Origin: Actinomycetota bacterium
GTDB lineage: Bacteria; Actinomycetota; Thermoleophilia; RBG-16-64-13
Length of the DNA: 36,504 nt
NCBI GenBank assembly: GCA_023483915.1
Contig: JAMDEO010000124.1
Coordinates: 1-36,504, forward strand
Direction of reading: 5' to 3'
Below the pieces are notes generated by a model. The model had not been told where the DNA came from, ran no database searches, and worked only from the letters and a program-made list of their open reading frames with translations. A program made the translations under genes and the position numbers. Positions 22,221 to 30,775 of this stretch are shown piece after piece; within the stretch, counting starts at the first letter, position 1, and each line of letters starts with the position of its first letter.

Positions 22221-22862
22221 GTTCTTCGGGTAACTGAGATATTCGATTCTCTTCAGGGCGAAGGTTATTGGAGCGGAGTGCCCATGACCTTCGTTCGCCT
22301 CGCCGGGTGCAACGCCCGTGAGTTGGGGCTGGGCTGCGTTGCCTGGTGCGATACTCCCGGTAGCTGGAATCTCGACGACGGCCGGGAGATGGGGGTCGCG
22401 CTCGTTGCCGCGCGCGCCTGCCTTCCCCGGCTCTGTCTCACTGGGGGGGAACCTCTGCTTCAGGCCCAAGGCGTCGCTGAGTTGGTGGACCTTCTTCACG
22501 AGAGCGGGGTTCGGGTGCACCTCGAGACGAACGGTACGGTTGATAGTCTTTGCGACTTTGACTGGGTGACTGTGAGCCCCAAGCCCCCGGATTACCCGAT
22601 CGCAGCCGGATGGCCCGGGAGGATCGATGAGCTGAAGCTGATCGTCGACGACTCCTTGGATGCGGCCACCGCGGAGCGGCTGGCCGCTGCCCATCCAGGC
22701 GCGATCATCTGCCTGCAGCCGCGATTCGAGGGACTGGGTGGCCCGGGCGCGCAGGTTGGTCGAACGGCGCCTTCGGCTGCGGACAGGGCTGTCGACATGG
22801 TCATGAGCCACCCGGATTGGCGGCTCTCCCTTCAGATGCACAGATACCTCGGCATCCGTTAG
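22215..22862 (+). CDS. queE: 7-carboxy-7-deazaguanine synthase QueE (radical SAM)
   Basis: 215 residues from ATG 22215, which has GGGG upstream and gives the usual N-terminus (VTEIFDSLQGEGYWSGVPMTFVRLAGC); the track start at 22203 lacks a ribosome-binding site. QueE uses SAM and a [4Fe-4S] cluster to contract 6-carboxytetrahydropterin to 7-carboxy-7-deazaguanine. Supporting motifs are LTGGEPLLQ, HLETNGT, VTVSPKPP and ELKLIVDD. The cluster motif is odd: GCNARELGLGCVAWCDTP reads C-x8-C-x3-C, against the usual C-x3-C-x2-C or the long C-x14-C-x2-C. Whether the second Cys or another residue is the ligand needs comparison. Fourth gene of the que operon. Confidence 0.93.
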   Translation: MTVLRVTEIFDSLQGEGYWSGVPMTFVRLAGCNARELGLGCVAWCDTPGSWNLDDGREMGVALVAARACLPRLCLTGGEPLLQAQGVAELVDLLHESGVRVHLETNGTVDSLCDFDWVTVSPKPPDYPIAAGWPGRIDELKLIVDDSLDAATAERLAAAHPGAIICLQPRFEGLGGPGAQVGRTAPSAADRAVDMVMSHPDWRLSLQMHRYLGIR

Positions 22863-22960
22863 TTCTTTCGCGGAGGCAGCGCCGGCTTCCTATCTCGTGC
22901 GTCCGACAGACGCAGGTGTAGAATCAAATCACCGGTCCGTTCCTCGCTTGGAGGGGTGCC

Positions 22961-23404
22961 ATGGATCCAGAGCAGCGCGGTCAGCGTCGCGATGAGAAAC
23001 AGGACGAGAAACACGGCGAGAAGGAGCAGGAGAAGCAGCAGGAGAAGGGAAAGGGTTTCGATGAGAAGTACAAGCGCAACCCTCTCGGCGTTCTATCACT
23101 GGGCGTTCTCCTCATATGGCTGGGCATCACATTTCTGCTGCAGAACACGGGTGTCATCAGCGATTCGGAAAAAGGGTGGGCGGTCTTCTTCTGGGGTGGC
23201 GCCGTCATCATCTTCGCCGAGATCTTCGCCCGACTTGCTGTGCCTAGATGGCGGCGCTCGGTCATGGGCTCGTTCATCTGGGGTGCCGTATGGTTGGGTG
23301 TGGGCTTCGGACTCTGGTACGAGAACTGGGAGATCATCGGACCTCTGGTCCTGATTGCGGTCGGGGTCGGTATCTTGGTTGGCCGGTTGATGCCCCGTCG
23401 CTAG
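22961..23404 (+). CDS. Small membrane protein with charged N-terminus
   Basis: 147 residues from ATG 22961, well placed after GGAGGGG. The first ~45 residues are almost all charged or Gln (DEKQDEKHGEKEQEKQQEKGKG), likely a coiled coil or disordered cytoplasmic tail. Four hydrophobic segments follow: GVLSLGVLLIWLGITFLL, GWAVFFWGGAVIIFAEIF, MGSFIWGAVWLGVGFGLWY and IIGPLVLIAVGVGILVG. The arrangement resembles the LiaI/LiaF-type transmembrane region of cell-envelope stress proteins, but without the DUF2154 domain. Function unknown. It sits 98 bp after queE and faces the GH3-like gene. Confidence 0.75.
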   Translation: MDPEQRGQRRDEKQDEKHGEKEQEKQQEKGKGFDEKYKRNPLGVLSLGVLLIWLGITFLLQNTGVISDSEKGWAVFFWGGAVIIFAEIFARLAVPRWRRSVMGSFIWGAVWLGVGFGLWYENWEIIGPLVLIAVGVGILVGRLMPRR

Positions 23405-23427
23405 AGGGAGCTGTTTCCCCGAGGAAG

Positions 23428-24594
23428 CTAAAGGCGCCCGAGGTTGAGTGTCACCAACTCGTTCCAAAGGTATGCGGCCCGAGTCCAGCGTTTCTCCCGT
23501 CCGATGCAGCGGAAATATGGGGGTCGCATCGCCAGGATCAAATCGCCGATGCGATAGCGGGGCAGAATGGGCGTGGACACCACCAGCGAGCCTATTTCTC
23601 CCGGTTTCATTTCGTGCAGCATCTTCATCCCGGAACGAGTTAGAACTTCGAAGAAGAAGATGTCGTAATTGGGAACCCAGCCGCGGTGTTCGTCGCGTTG
23701 CTGCCCGAACATTCCCTCGGTCGCTCCGTAGATCTCTCTGATCGCCACGGCTCCATAGAGGGCGCTGAGTGCCGCCGCATGGCGGGTGTTGATGCCGGGG
23801 GTGCTGCCCAAAGTCATGATCTGCGTGTTCCAAAGCTGCTTGGGGTACTTGCCGTGGCGCTGCTTGAGGTACCGGCCGAACTGAAGAGCTGTCTGGCAGA
23901 CACCACCTACGAGGCTGACATTCTCATCTCGGCACTTGTCGAGGGCGAGCTCGAAGCGGCTATCCCAATCCCGCCGAGTTGTGCCGCCACCCAGGGCGTC
24001 GATCTCTTCCTGGGCAGGCACGGACCGGATCGGTGTGAATCTGGAAACATACTTGGTGTAAATGCCTGAGCTATAACCGTATTCGAGATTCCGGTCGCCG
24101 ACCCTGATAGTGCCAACTGTAGAGGGAAAGTTGAGGTTGAGGTTAACCCCGGCGAACAGATCGAGTCGCTGGCTTGAGGCTACATAAGCCAACATGGCCC
24201 TTCCTGCGCTGACCCGCATCCGTAGGTCCGTAGGGGTCATGGGTATGAACTTAGATTCACCTTCAACCGTGCCTCGGGTGATCGCCCAACCCACCGGCTC
24301 TTCGCAAAGCAAGAGCTCGGTCTCGCCCGCCATGACCGCATCCAACAGCGGCTTGAAGTCCGCGTAGGTCATTATGGGGAAACGGCGCCGGTACTCTTCG
24401 ATCAGCGGTTTTCCTGAACCGTTGCCTCCACCTTCGGCCGCCGCGACCGCAGATGCCCCGTGGCCGCTGCCGTAGCCTGTCCTGGAATAGTCCTGAAGGA
24501 AGCGGCGCAGCACGGCCGGCTGCGTGTTGACAGGGTCGGCCACCGCACCGTACCAAGGTCGGAGTTGCTCTTCCAGGGCCTGGGGGGATCTCAT
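23428..24594 (-). CDS. GH3-family acyl-adenylating protein
   Basis: 388 residues, compared with about 550-600 for typical plant and bacterial GH3 proteins. Residues ~65-120 hold PIMTYADFKPLLDAVMAGE and the adenylate-forming loop ITRGTVEGESKFIPMT (GH3 form of the SSGTSxGxxK P-loop). REIYGATEGMFGQQRDE is the A5-like motif, and YDIFFFEVLT and YRIGDLILA follow as in GH3. The sequence ends soon after the A7-like region, so the C-terminal subdomain that completes catalysis seems to be missing. GH3 enzymes adenylate carboxylic acids and may join them to amino acids. The ribosome-binding site before ATG 24594 is weak. The substrate is unknown. Confidence 0.83.
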   Translation of the reverse strand: MRSPQALEEQLRPWYGAVADPVNTQPAVLRRFLQDYSRTGYGSGHGASAVAAAEGGGNGSGKPLIEEYRRRFPIMTYADFKPLLDAVMAGETELLLCEEPVGWAITRGTVEGESKFIPMTPTDLRMRVSAGRAMLAYVASSQRLDLFAGVNLNLNFPSTVGTIRVGDRNLEYGYSSGIYTKYVSRFTPIRSVPAQEEIDALGGGTTRRDWDSRFELALDKCRDENVSLVGGVCQTALQFGRYLKQRHGKYPKQLWNTQIMTLGSTPGINTRHAAALSALYGAVAIREIYGATEGMFGQQRDEHRGWVPNYDIFFFEVLTRSGMKMLHEMKPGEIGSLVVSTPILPRYRIGDLILAMRPPYFRCIGREKRWTRAAYLWNELVTLNLGRL

Positions 24595-24859
24595 TTGCTG
24601 CCTGGGCCGCCCGTGGCGTCGACACGCCAGCGCATCTCCGCAAGGGTTCTGCGGAAATCACTCTCGCCTTCGATAGGAGACGGTGCGGACAGGGTCGTGA
24701 CTCCAGTGTCCGGAAACTCACCCTCAGTAAACTTGGAGAATAGCACCTTGCTTGTCGCCCAACATCAAGTGTTTACAGGAGGGAAGCTTGGGGCAGGCTT
24801 CAAGCGTGATGTGGGATAATCCGGGCGACCGGCAGCAGCGGCTGCGACGCGGAGGCCAC

Positions 24860-27499
24860 GTGCGCAAGACCCATCAGTTCAGCGTCCATCCTGAGATCCC
24901 CGAGCGGCTTGCCGGACTCCAGGAACTAGCGTTCAACCTGCGCTGGGCCTGGGATCGTCGAGCTTTCAAGGTCTTTCAGCATCTCGATCCGGAGCTCTTG
25001 GAGAAGTGTGCCAACAACCCGGTGCTGCTCTTGCGACGGGTCTCCAAGGAGCGGCTGGCCGGTGCAGCCGGGGACGCCGCCTTCCTCACTCATCTGGACG
25101 GAGCCGTGGAGGATTTGCGTCGGTATCTGGCGGAGCCCGGCTGGTTTCGACTGACGTACCCCGAGCGCAAGGACTTACGCATCGCCTATTTCTGCATGGA
25201 GTTCGGGCTCACCGCATGCCTGCCCATCTATTCCGGGGGTCTCGGGGTTTTGGCGGGAGACCATCTCAAATCTGCCAGCGGATTGGACATACCTCTCGTG
25301 GCTGTGGGGCTCTTGTATCACAAGGGCTACTTCGTGCAGCGCCTCGATAGCGAAGGTTGGCAGCACGAGAACTATCGCATGCTGGATTTCGGTACGCTGC
25401 CCGTGCGCCCGGTGATGGCAGGGCCACCAAGTCCCTCCTGGCATGCTCTGGGAGTGCCCACTGTGGAGATGCTGGGCGCCGGCCCTGAGCCTGCCGGCGC
25501 GACCGGCACCCCCCTCAAAGTGCACGTGGAGATAGACGGCCGACGCGTATGGGCGAGGGTGTGGCGCGTACAGGTGGGGCGCGTCCCCCTCTTCCTCCTC
25601 GATACCGACCTCGCAGAGAACGACCCGGCTGCTCGGCGGATCACAAGCGAGCTATACGGGGGCGGCTCCGAGGAAAGACTGGCCCAGGAGATCATGCTGG
25701 GGATAGGAGGTGTCCGGGTGCTGACCGCCCTCGGCATCCGCGCACAGACGTACCACCTGAATGAAGGACATACGGTCTTTGCCGGTCTGGAACGCACCCG
25801 CGAGCTGATGAAGCAGCATGACTTGACCTATCGCGAAGCCCGCCAGACTACCGGAGCGGGCACGCTATTCACCACACACACGCCGGTTCCGGCCGGCTTC
25901 GACCTCTTTCCGCGGGCGCTCATTGAGAACTACCTGGGGCCGTATCTCGAGGAGATGGGTATGGAGCCCGCCGAGTTTATGCGCTTGGGGCAGATATCCC
26001 CGGACGACCGCAGCGACGAGTTCAACGTGGCCATCCTCGCGCTGCGCCAGTCACCCCGGCGCAATTCCGTAAGCCGGCTGCACCGCCGGGTAACTGCCCA
26101 CATGATGCAGCCGGGTTGGGTCGATTTCAGCGCCGGAGAGATGCCTATCGAGTCGATTACCAATGGGGTGCACACCAAGTCCTGGGTCGCGCCCGACATG
26201 GAAGTCCTGTTCGACCATTACCTCGGCCCACGCTGGCGGGAGGACACGTCCTCCGCGGACGCCTGGCAGAGAGTGGAGCGGATCCCCGACCTGGAGCTAT
26301 GGCGCACACACTCTCGCCTCCGGGAGCGGCTGGTGGCATACGTCCGGGAGCAGACAGAATTGCAGACCAAAGAGAGACTGGGCGGCGCGCGCGGCGCGCA
26401 AGCGCGCGCCGCCGCGCCGCCCCTCCGCTCGGATGCCCTTACCATCGGGTTCGCGCGTCGCTTTGCCACTTACAAGCGCGCCACGCTTCTCTTCCGCGAC
26501 GTCCAAAGACTCAAGGCCATCCTCACGGATGAGGCCAAACCTGTGCAGCTTGTCGTTGCCGGCAAGGCCCACCCGCGGGATGGGGCAGGCAAGGACTTCA
26601 TCCGGGAGATCCTCGATGTCGTCCAGCGCGAGGGATTGGGCGCCCACTTGGTGTTCATCGAAGACTACGATCTGGATAAGGCGGCGATGTTGGTGCAAGG
26701 CGTCGACGTATGGCTGAACAATCCGCGCCGGCCCTTTGAGGCGTGTGGCACCAGCGGCATGAAGGTGGTCCCCAACGGCGGTCTCAACCTGTCGGTGCTC
26801 GACGGCTGGTGGGCCGAAGCCTACCGTCCCGGCGTGGGCTGGGCGATCGGGGACGGGCAAGAATTCGCCCACCACGATTACCAGGACCAGGTGGATGCCG
26901 AATCTCTATACACGCTCTTGGAGCGCGAAGTGGTGCCTCTCTTCTACGACCGGGACGTCGACGGAGTACCGCGCGGCTGGATCTCGATGATGAAGGACTC
27001 CATCAAGATCCTTGCTCCAGCGTTCTCAGGTCATCGCATGGTCAAGCAATACGCGGAACGGTACTACATCCCGGCGGGAGACCATTACGAACGCCTGGCC
27101 GCGAACGGCTTTGCGAGAGCTAGGGAGCTGGCGGCTTGGAAGGAGAGAGTTCGCCAGGCTTGGAGCCAGGTGAAGGTGACCTGGGTCGAAGACCACGGCT
27201 CTCCCGATGTGGCCGTGGGGGAGGACATCCCGGTGGCAGCAAAGGTGACACTGGGCGTTCTAGACCCCGGAGAGGTCATCGTCCAAGCCTTCTATTCGCG
27301 ACTGCGGCCGGACGGGGAGCTTAGCAACGGGCGCGGCATCGACTTGGAGTGGGTGTCTTCGGACAATGGAGAGCACCTTTTCAAGGGCGTAGTGCCCAGC
27401 CGGGCCTCTGGGCTGCACGGTTATTCCATCCGGGTGCTGCCGTGGCACGAGGATGTGCTCGTGCCCAACGAGATGGCTCTGGTGGCCTGGGAGGAGTGA
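24860..27499 (+). CDS. glgP: Alpha-glucan (glycogen) phosphorylase
   Basis: I place the start at GTG 24860, five bases after GGAGG, rather than 24752; the product is 879 residues and its N-terminus then fits the family (QFSVHPEIPERLAGLQELAFNLRWAWD). It releases glucose-1-phosphate from alpha-1,4-glucans with inorganic phosphate. Seen: AYFCMEFGLTACLPIYSGGLGVLAGDHLKSASGL, HLNEGHTVF, TTHTPVPAGFDLFP, NGVHTKSWV, GFARRFATYKRATLLF, and FEACGTSGMKVVPNGGLNLSVLDGWW with the PLP-binding Lys near residue 635. This is the bacterial/archaeal long-N-terminus type, not the E. coli MalP type. The stretch GGARGAQARAAAPPLRS near residue 510 is encoded by a GC hairpin. It acts in the cytoplasm in storage-carbon turnover. 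Confidence 0.95.
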   Translation: MRKTHQFSVHPEIPERLAGLQELAFNLRWAWDRRAFKVFQHLDPELLEKCANNPVLLLRRVSKERLAGAAGDAAFLTHLDGAVEDLRRYLAEPGWFRLTYPERKDLRIAYFCMEFGLTACLPIYSGGLGVLAGDHLKSASGLDIPLVAVGLLYHKGYFVQRLDSEGWQHENYRMLDFGTLPVRPVMAGPPSPSWHALGVPTVEMLGAGPEPAGATGTPLKVHVEIDGRRVWARVWRVQVGRVPLFLLDTDLAENDPAARRITSELYGGGSEERLAQEIMLGIGGVRVLTALGIRAQTYHLNEGHTVFAGLERTRELMKQHDLTYREARQTTGAGTLFTTHTPVPAGFDLFPRALIENYLGPYLEEMGMEPAEFMRLGQISPDDRSDEFNVAILALRQSPRRNSVSRLHRRVTAHMMQPGWVDFSAGEMPIESITNGVHTKSWVAPDMEVLFDHYLGPRWREDTSSADAWQRVERIPDLELWRTHSRLRERLVAYVREQTELQTKERLGGARGAQARAAAPPLRSDALTIGFARRFATYKRATLLFRDVQRLKAILTDEAKPVQLVVAGKAHPRDGAGKDFIREILDVVQREGLGAHLVFIEDYDLDKAAMLVQGVDVWLNNPRRPFEACGTSGMKVVPNGGLNLSVLDGWWAEAYRPGVGWAIGDGQEFAHHDYQDQVDAESLYTLLEREVVPLFYDRDVDGVPRGWISMMKDSIKILAPAFSGHRMVKQYAERYYIPAGDHYERLAANGFARARELAAWKERVRQAWSQVKVTWVEDHGSPDVAVGEDIPVAAKVTLGVLDPGEVIVQAFYSRLRPDGELSNGRGIDLEWVSSDNGEHLFKGVVPSRASGLHGYSIRVLPWHEDVLVPNEMALVAWEE
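26381..26421. repeat. GC-only inverted repeat inside glgP
   Basis: ggcggcgcgcgcggcgcgc, a two-A spacer, and gcgcgcgccgccgcgccgcc form a hairpin of about 18 bp with one bulge. In the protein it encodes the Ala/Gly/Arg linker just before GFARRFATYKRA, where family members vary in length. Confidence 0.75.
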
Positions 27500-27680
27500 G
27501 CGCCCGGTCGCATCCCAGCGGCGCCGTCCCAGGGCGTCGCGGACCTGAATCCTGGCCGCAACGCGGGCCGGGCTATCGCGGCGCAGCCTTCTAGCCCGCC
27601 GGGGCGGCAGCGTTGACTTACCTCGTCAGTGCCAGTAGCGTGGAAACTGTGCGCCTGCCAGTCCTCAAGGATGGGCGGAG

Positions 27681-28988
27681 ATGCCCAGGTTCGCCGGACT
27701 CGTGGCAGTTTGTATTGCAGCTCTTCTCACCATGCTCCTTGTCGCAGGAGCTCTGGCGCAGCCTGTAGTCGCGTCGCAATTGGATGTGCCACTCTGGAGC
27801 CAGCATGACTCCCGGTGGTCGAGCGTTCATCTGGATGGCAGCTCTTACACGATGGCCGGCTCAGGCTGTGCGGTCACTTCGTGCGCCATGGTGGCGGCCT
27901 ATTTCGGGTCGGACAAGAACCCTGGTGAGCTTTGCCGCGCGCTCGGGGCAAACGGCGGTTTGGACTCTCAGGGACGGATGTACTGGGAGCGCGTTCCCGG
28001 CGCTGCGGGGGGAACGATCTCATACATCGGGCGGTGGGACTACGCCTACCTGGCCAGGATCAACCAGGAGGTAGACGCCGGTTACCCGGTGATTGCGGAG
28101 GTGCGCCTCCATGGCGCTAGTCACTTCGTGGTCATTACCGGCAGAGAGGGCTCAACCTATCACATCAACGATCCGGGCTTTGGTGATCGCACAACCGTTA
28201 ACGCCCGCTATGGCAACCCCGGCACCGTCATTCACGGGATCCGCATCTACCATGGACAGTCCTCTTCGCCCGAGTCCAAGCTTGGACCCCCGGATCCGAA
28301 CCGGATTTTCGCAGACGTGCCGGCGACGAACCCCTACTGTGCGGCCATCGAAGAGCTCGCCCAGGATGGCGTTATGTCCGGATACATCTTGCCTGACGGT
28401 TCGTCTCGCTTCCAACCTTCTCAGCCGGTTCTCCGAGCGCAGACTGCGAAGTTGATGTGCGGCATCTTTGAGCTTGGGGCAGACGAAAGTCTGGAATCCA
28501 CCTTCGCCGATCTGGGTCCTGATCTGCCGGAAAGCCTCTACCCCCACGACTACGTGGCTGCCGCAGTTACGGCCGGGATCATCCAGGGACGGAGCCCCGA
28601 AGTTTTCGATCCCTGGAGCAGAGTTAGTCGGGCGCAGTTCGTAACGATGCATGTGAGGTCCGCAGAGAACCTGCAGCTTGGGTTGCTGGCGTCCCCGCCC
28701 GATGACTTTTCAGGGTTGGTCAATCACTCTGACCCGGTGCACGGCGCCAACCTGCGCATGGCGGAATACAACGGTCTCTTGGACGGATTGATCGGTCTTG
28801 GACGGGATTGGGATCCCTGGGCGCCCTGCGCCAGAGGTGAGGCGGCACAAATGCTCCATGACTGGGAGCTGCGGTCTGCTCGGCTAGAAGTCGGCTGGAT
28901 CTATGAGGCCCGCCCGCAGTGCCCGAGTGAAGCTTTCACAGGTGTCCTTGAAAACCTCACGGTCGAGCACTTCAGCTGTCTGCTGTAG
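27681..28988 (+). CDS. Secreted C39-like peptidase-fold protein with SLH repeats
   Basis: 435 residues from ATG 27681 (AAGGA eight bases upstream). A signal peptide (VAVCIAALLTMLLVAGALAQP) precedes a C39-like papain-fold domain, residues ~33-190: VPLWSQHDSRWSS, GSGCAVTSCAMVAAYFG (catalytic Cys region), GASHFVVITGREGSTYHINDPGFGD (His and Asp). Three SLH repeats follow: IFADVPATNPYCAAIEELAQDGVMSGY, YPHDYVAAAVTAGIIQGRSPEVFDPWSRVSRAQFVTM and a weaker LLDGLIGLGRDWDPWAPCARGEAAQML. It would be wall-attached and may cut peptides or cross-links. The last ~35 codons overlap the convergent zinc-ribbon gene by 105 bp and look unlike an SLH end, so the original stop may have been lost. Confidence 0.87.
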   Translation: MPRFAGLVAVCIAALLTMLLVAGALAQPVVASQLDVPLWSQHDSRWSSVHLDGSSYTMAGSGCAVTSCAMVAAYFGSDKNPGELCRALGANGGLDSQGRMYWERVPGAAGGTISYIGRWDYAYLARINQEVDAGYPVIAEVRLHGASHFVVITGREGSTYHINDPGFGDRTTVNARYGNPGTVIHGIRIYHGQSSSPESKLGPPDPNRIFADVPATNPYCAAIEELAQDGVMSGYILPDGSSRFQPSQPVLRAQTAKLMCGIFELGADESLESTFADLGPDLPESLYPHDYVAAAVTAGIIQGRSPEVFDPWSRVSRAQFVTMHVRSAENLQLGLLASPPDDFSGLVNHSDPVHGANLRMAEYNGLLDGLIGLGRDWDPWAPCARGEAAQMLHDWELRSARLEVGWIYEARPQCPSEAFTGVLENLTVEHFSCLL

Positions 28989-29270
28989 GTTGTGCTTAGC
29001 CTCATCGAGACTGTTTAGAAACCGATTGGCCTGGTCCTGAGTGACGTGAAGCACGGCCGTCCGAAAACATTCCGGACAGCGAACGGTCACGGATACCCTG
29101 TCGCAATTATCGGTGGCCCAGTCAAGCGGCTGTATGAGCGCAGATCCGCATGCCGGACAGGCAAATCCCCATTGCGGTTCCGACTCTCGCACTTGGTTTT
29201 GGTTGAAGGCCATTTCTTTTTCGTGTCCCATTTCGACTGTCGCGCTTGCACTTTTCTTCTCTGTCGGCAT
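28884..29270 (-). CDS. Zinc-ribbon protein of an actinobacterial family
   Basis: 128 residues from ATG 29270. One four-Cys zinc ribbon is seen (GFACPACGSAL and VTVRCPECFRTAVL), then a helical tail (QDQANRFLNSLDEAKHNLQQTAEVL) and the end FTRALRAGLIDPADF. From memory, small actinobacterial proteins with CPxCGS...RCPEC, a helix with LDxGTxxLxxxL, and a C-terminus close to ALxAxxIxPEDF form one uncharacterised family; this protein fits that pattern, which argues that the gene is real despite antisense overlap with the SLH gene. The role is unknown; a small metal-binding regulator is possible. The ribosome-binding site at 29270 is poor; ATG at MGHEKEMAF or MAFNQNQ may be used. Confidence 0.7.
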   Translation of the reverse strand: MPTEKKSASATVEMGHEKEMAFNQNQVRESEPQWGFACPACGSALIQPLDWATDNCDRVSVTVRCPECFRTAVLHVTQDQANRFLNSLDEAKHNLQQTAEVLDREVFKDTCESFTRALRAGLIDPADF

Positions 29271-29399
29271 TTGAAGGAATAGGCCTGAGCTTTTCGCGCG
29301 CGGCTGGAGGTCGGGGCTTGAGAACGGCGAAAGAAATGGAGGGCTGAGAAGTCACCGGCTTCCGCCCTGCCAGGCGCCTCGGACGAGGAGCCGCGGACC

Positions 29400-30692
29400 A
29401 TGCCGTTTCCGATCCAGGAGGGTGACGTGCTGGAATTCATGCGGGAGTTGCTGGCGGTCGACGCCGGTCGCGAAGAGTCGAACTTCGACAGCGTGGAACT
29501 CCTGCTCGAGCTGGTCCATCAGCACGGGCTATATCCGCACATCCTCACCATCGACTGCGGTGTGAACGAGCCCGAGTTTGAGGCCGATGGGCGCACGCTG
29601 CTTCAGTTCGGGGCCAACAACTATCTCAGTCTCTCGGAGCACCCCCTGGTGAAGGCGGCTGCGATGCGCGCCGTGGAGCAATTCGGTGTGGGCCCGGGAG
29701 GATCGCGTCTTATGAGCGGCAACGTCGCCATCGTTGAGGAGGCAGAGCGCCGCATATCCCGGCTTACGGGAATGGAGGACTGTCTCACCTTTCCGACCGG
29801 CTACATGGCCAACGTCACCGTGTTTCAAACGGTGATGAACCCCTTTGTGGGACGGCTTCCTTACAGGACCCAGGACGGGTCAATCTTCATGGACGAATAC
29901 GTGCACGGATCGATCTCGGACGGCTGCAGGCTCTCCGGGGCCCGTGTGATCCGCTTCAAACACGACAATCTCGATGACCTCAAGGCAAAGCTGGACGAGA
30001 ATGAATGGGCCTCGAACAAGCTGATAGTCACCGAAGGTGTGTACTGCCTCGAGGGTGAGATCATCGATATCCCGTCTTACATCGCGCTTGCGCGAGAGTA
30101 TGGGGCGAAGCTCATGGTTGACGATGCTCACGCCGTCGGGGTCATCGGGCCTAGGGGCGGGGGATCGCCTGACTATCATGACTGCGCCGATGGAATCGAC
30201 ATTCTGATGGGGTGCATGGACAAGGCCATGGGGGGCACCGGCGGTTATTTGTGCGGCAGTAAGACCTTGGTGGACTTCCTTCGCATAGCTGCCAGTTCGA
30301 GCGTGCTGTCTTCCGCCCTCCCCTGCTCGATGGCCGGAGCTATGATCGCCGCGATCGATCTCATCGAAGGAGCCCACGAGCTCCGCGCGGGTCTGGCTGA
30401 AAAGTCCGAATACCTGCGGTCTGGGCTACAGCGCCAAGGGCTGACGATACTCGGCTACGACCGCATTCCGTCGGTACCGCTCTTGGTGGGTGACGAGGAG
30501 GCCGGGATGGCCTTCGCCCACCTCCTACTGGAACGCGGCATTTTCTGCCCGGTGATGCGCTGGCCGGCAGTGCCGATAGGCAAAGCCCGGTTGCGACTGA
30601 GCCTCATGGCACGCCATGACTACACCCAAATAGACAGACTCATCGAGGCCTGCGGCGAAGTGGGCCGGGAGCTAGGGGTGGCGCTGGGTTAG
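29400..30692 (+). CDS. Alpha-oxoamine synthase-family PLP enzyme (KBL/BioF/SPT-like)
   Basis: 430 residues; ATG 29400 has GAGGAG upstream. It has an N-terminal extension of ~55 residues before the family core. The core reads LLQFGANNYLSLSEHPLVKAAAMRAVEQFGVGPGGSRLMSGN, then GYMANVTVFQTV, DEYVHGSISDG, VTEGVYCLEGEIIDI, MVDDAHAVGVIGPRGGG, and the PLP-Lys region GCMDKAMGGTGGYLCGS (Lys ~274). The family condenses an amino acid with an acyl-CoA or acyl-ACP: glycine C-acetyltransferase, 8-amino-7-oxononanoate synthase or serine palmitoyltransferase. No biotin, threonine-degradation or lipid genes adjoin, so the substrate is unassigned. The N-terminal extension (MRELLAVDAGREESNFDS) resembles that of sphingolipid-type members, but that is weak. 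Confidence 0.85.
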   Translation: MPFPIQEGDVLEFMRELLAVDAGREESNFDSVELLLELVHQHGLYPHILTIDCGVNEPEFEADGRTLLQFGANNYLSLSEHPLVKAAAMRAVEQFGVGPGGSRLMSGNVAIVEEAERRISRLTGMEDCLTFPTGYMANVTVFQTVMNPFVGRLPYRTQDGSIFMDEYVHGSISDGCRLSGARVIRFKHDNLDDLKAKLDENEWASNKLIVTEGVYCLEGEIIDIPSYIALAREYGAKLMVDDAHAVGVIGPRGGGSPDYHDCADGIDILMGCMDKAMGGTGGYLCGSKTLVDFLRIAASSSVLSSALPCSMAGAMIAAIDLIEGAHELRAGLAEKSEYLRSGLQRQGLTILGYDRIPSVPLLVGDEEAGMAFAHLLLERGIFCPVMRWPAVPIGKARLRLSLMARHDYTQIDRLIEACGEVGRELGVALG

Positions 30693-30775
30693 GGGCCCCG
30701 GGTTCGCGGCAGCGAGATCCTTCTGCAGCTGCGAAATAGCTCAAGTTTTGGCTTCAGAGCGCCGAAATCAGCCAT

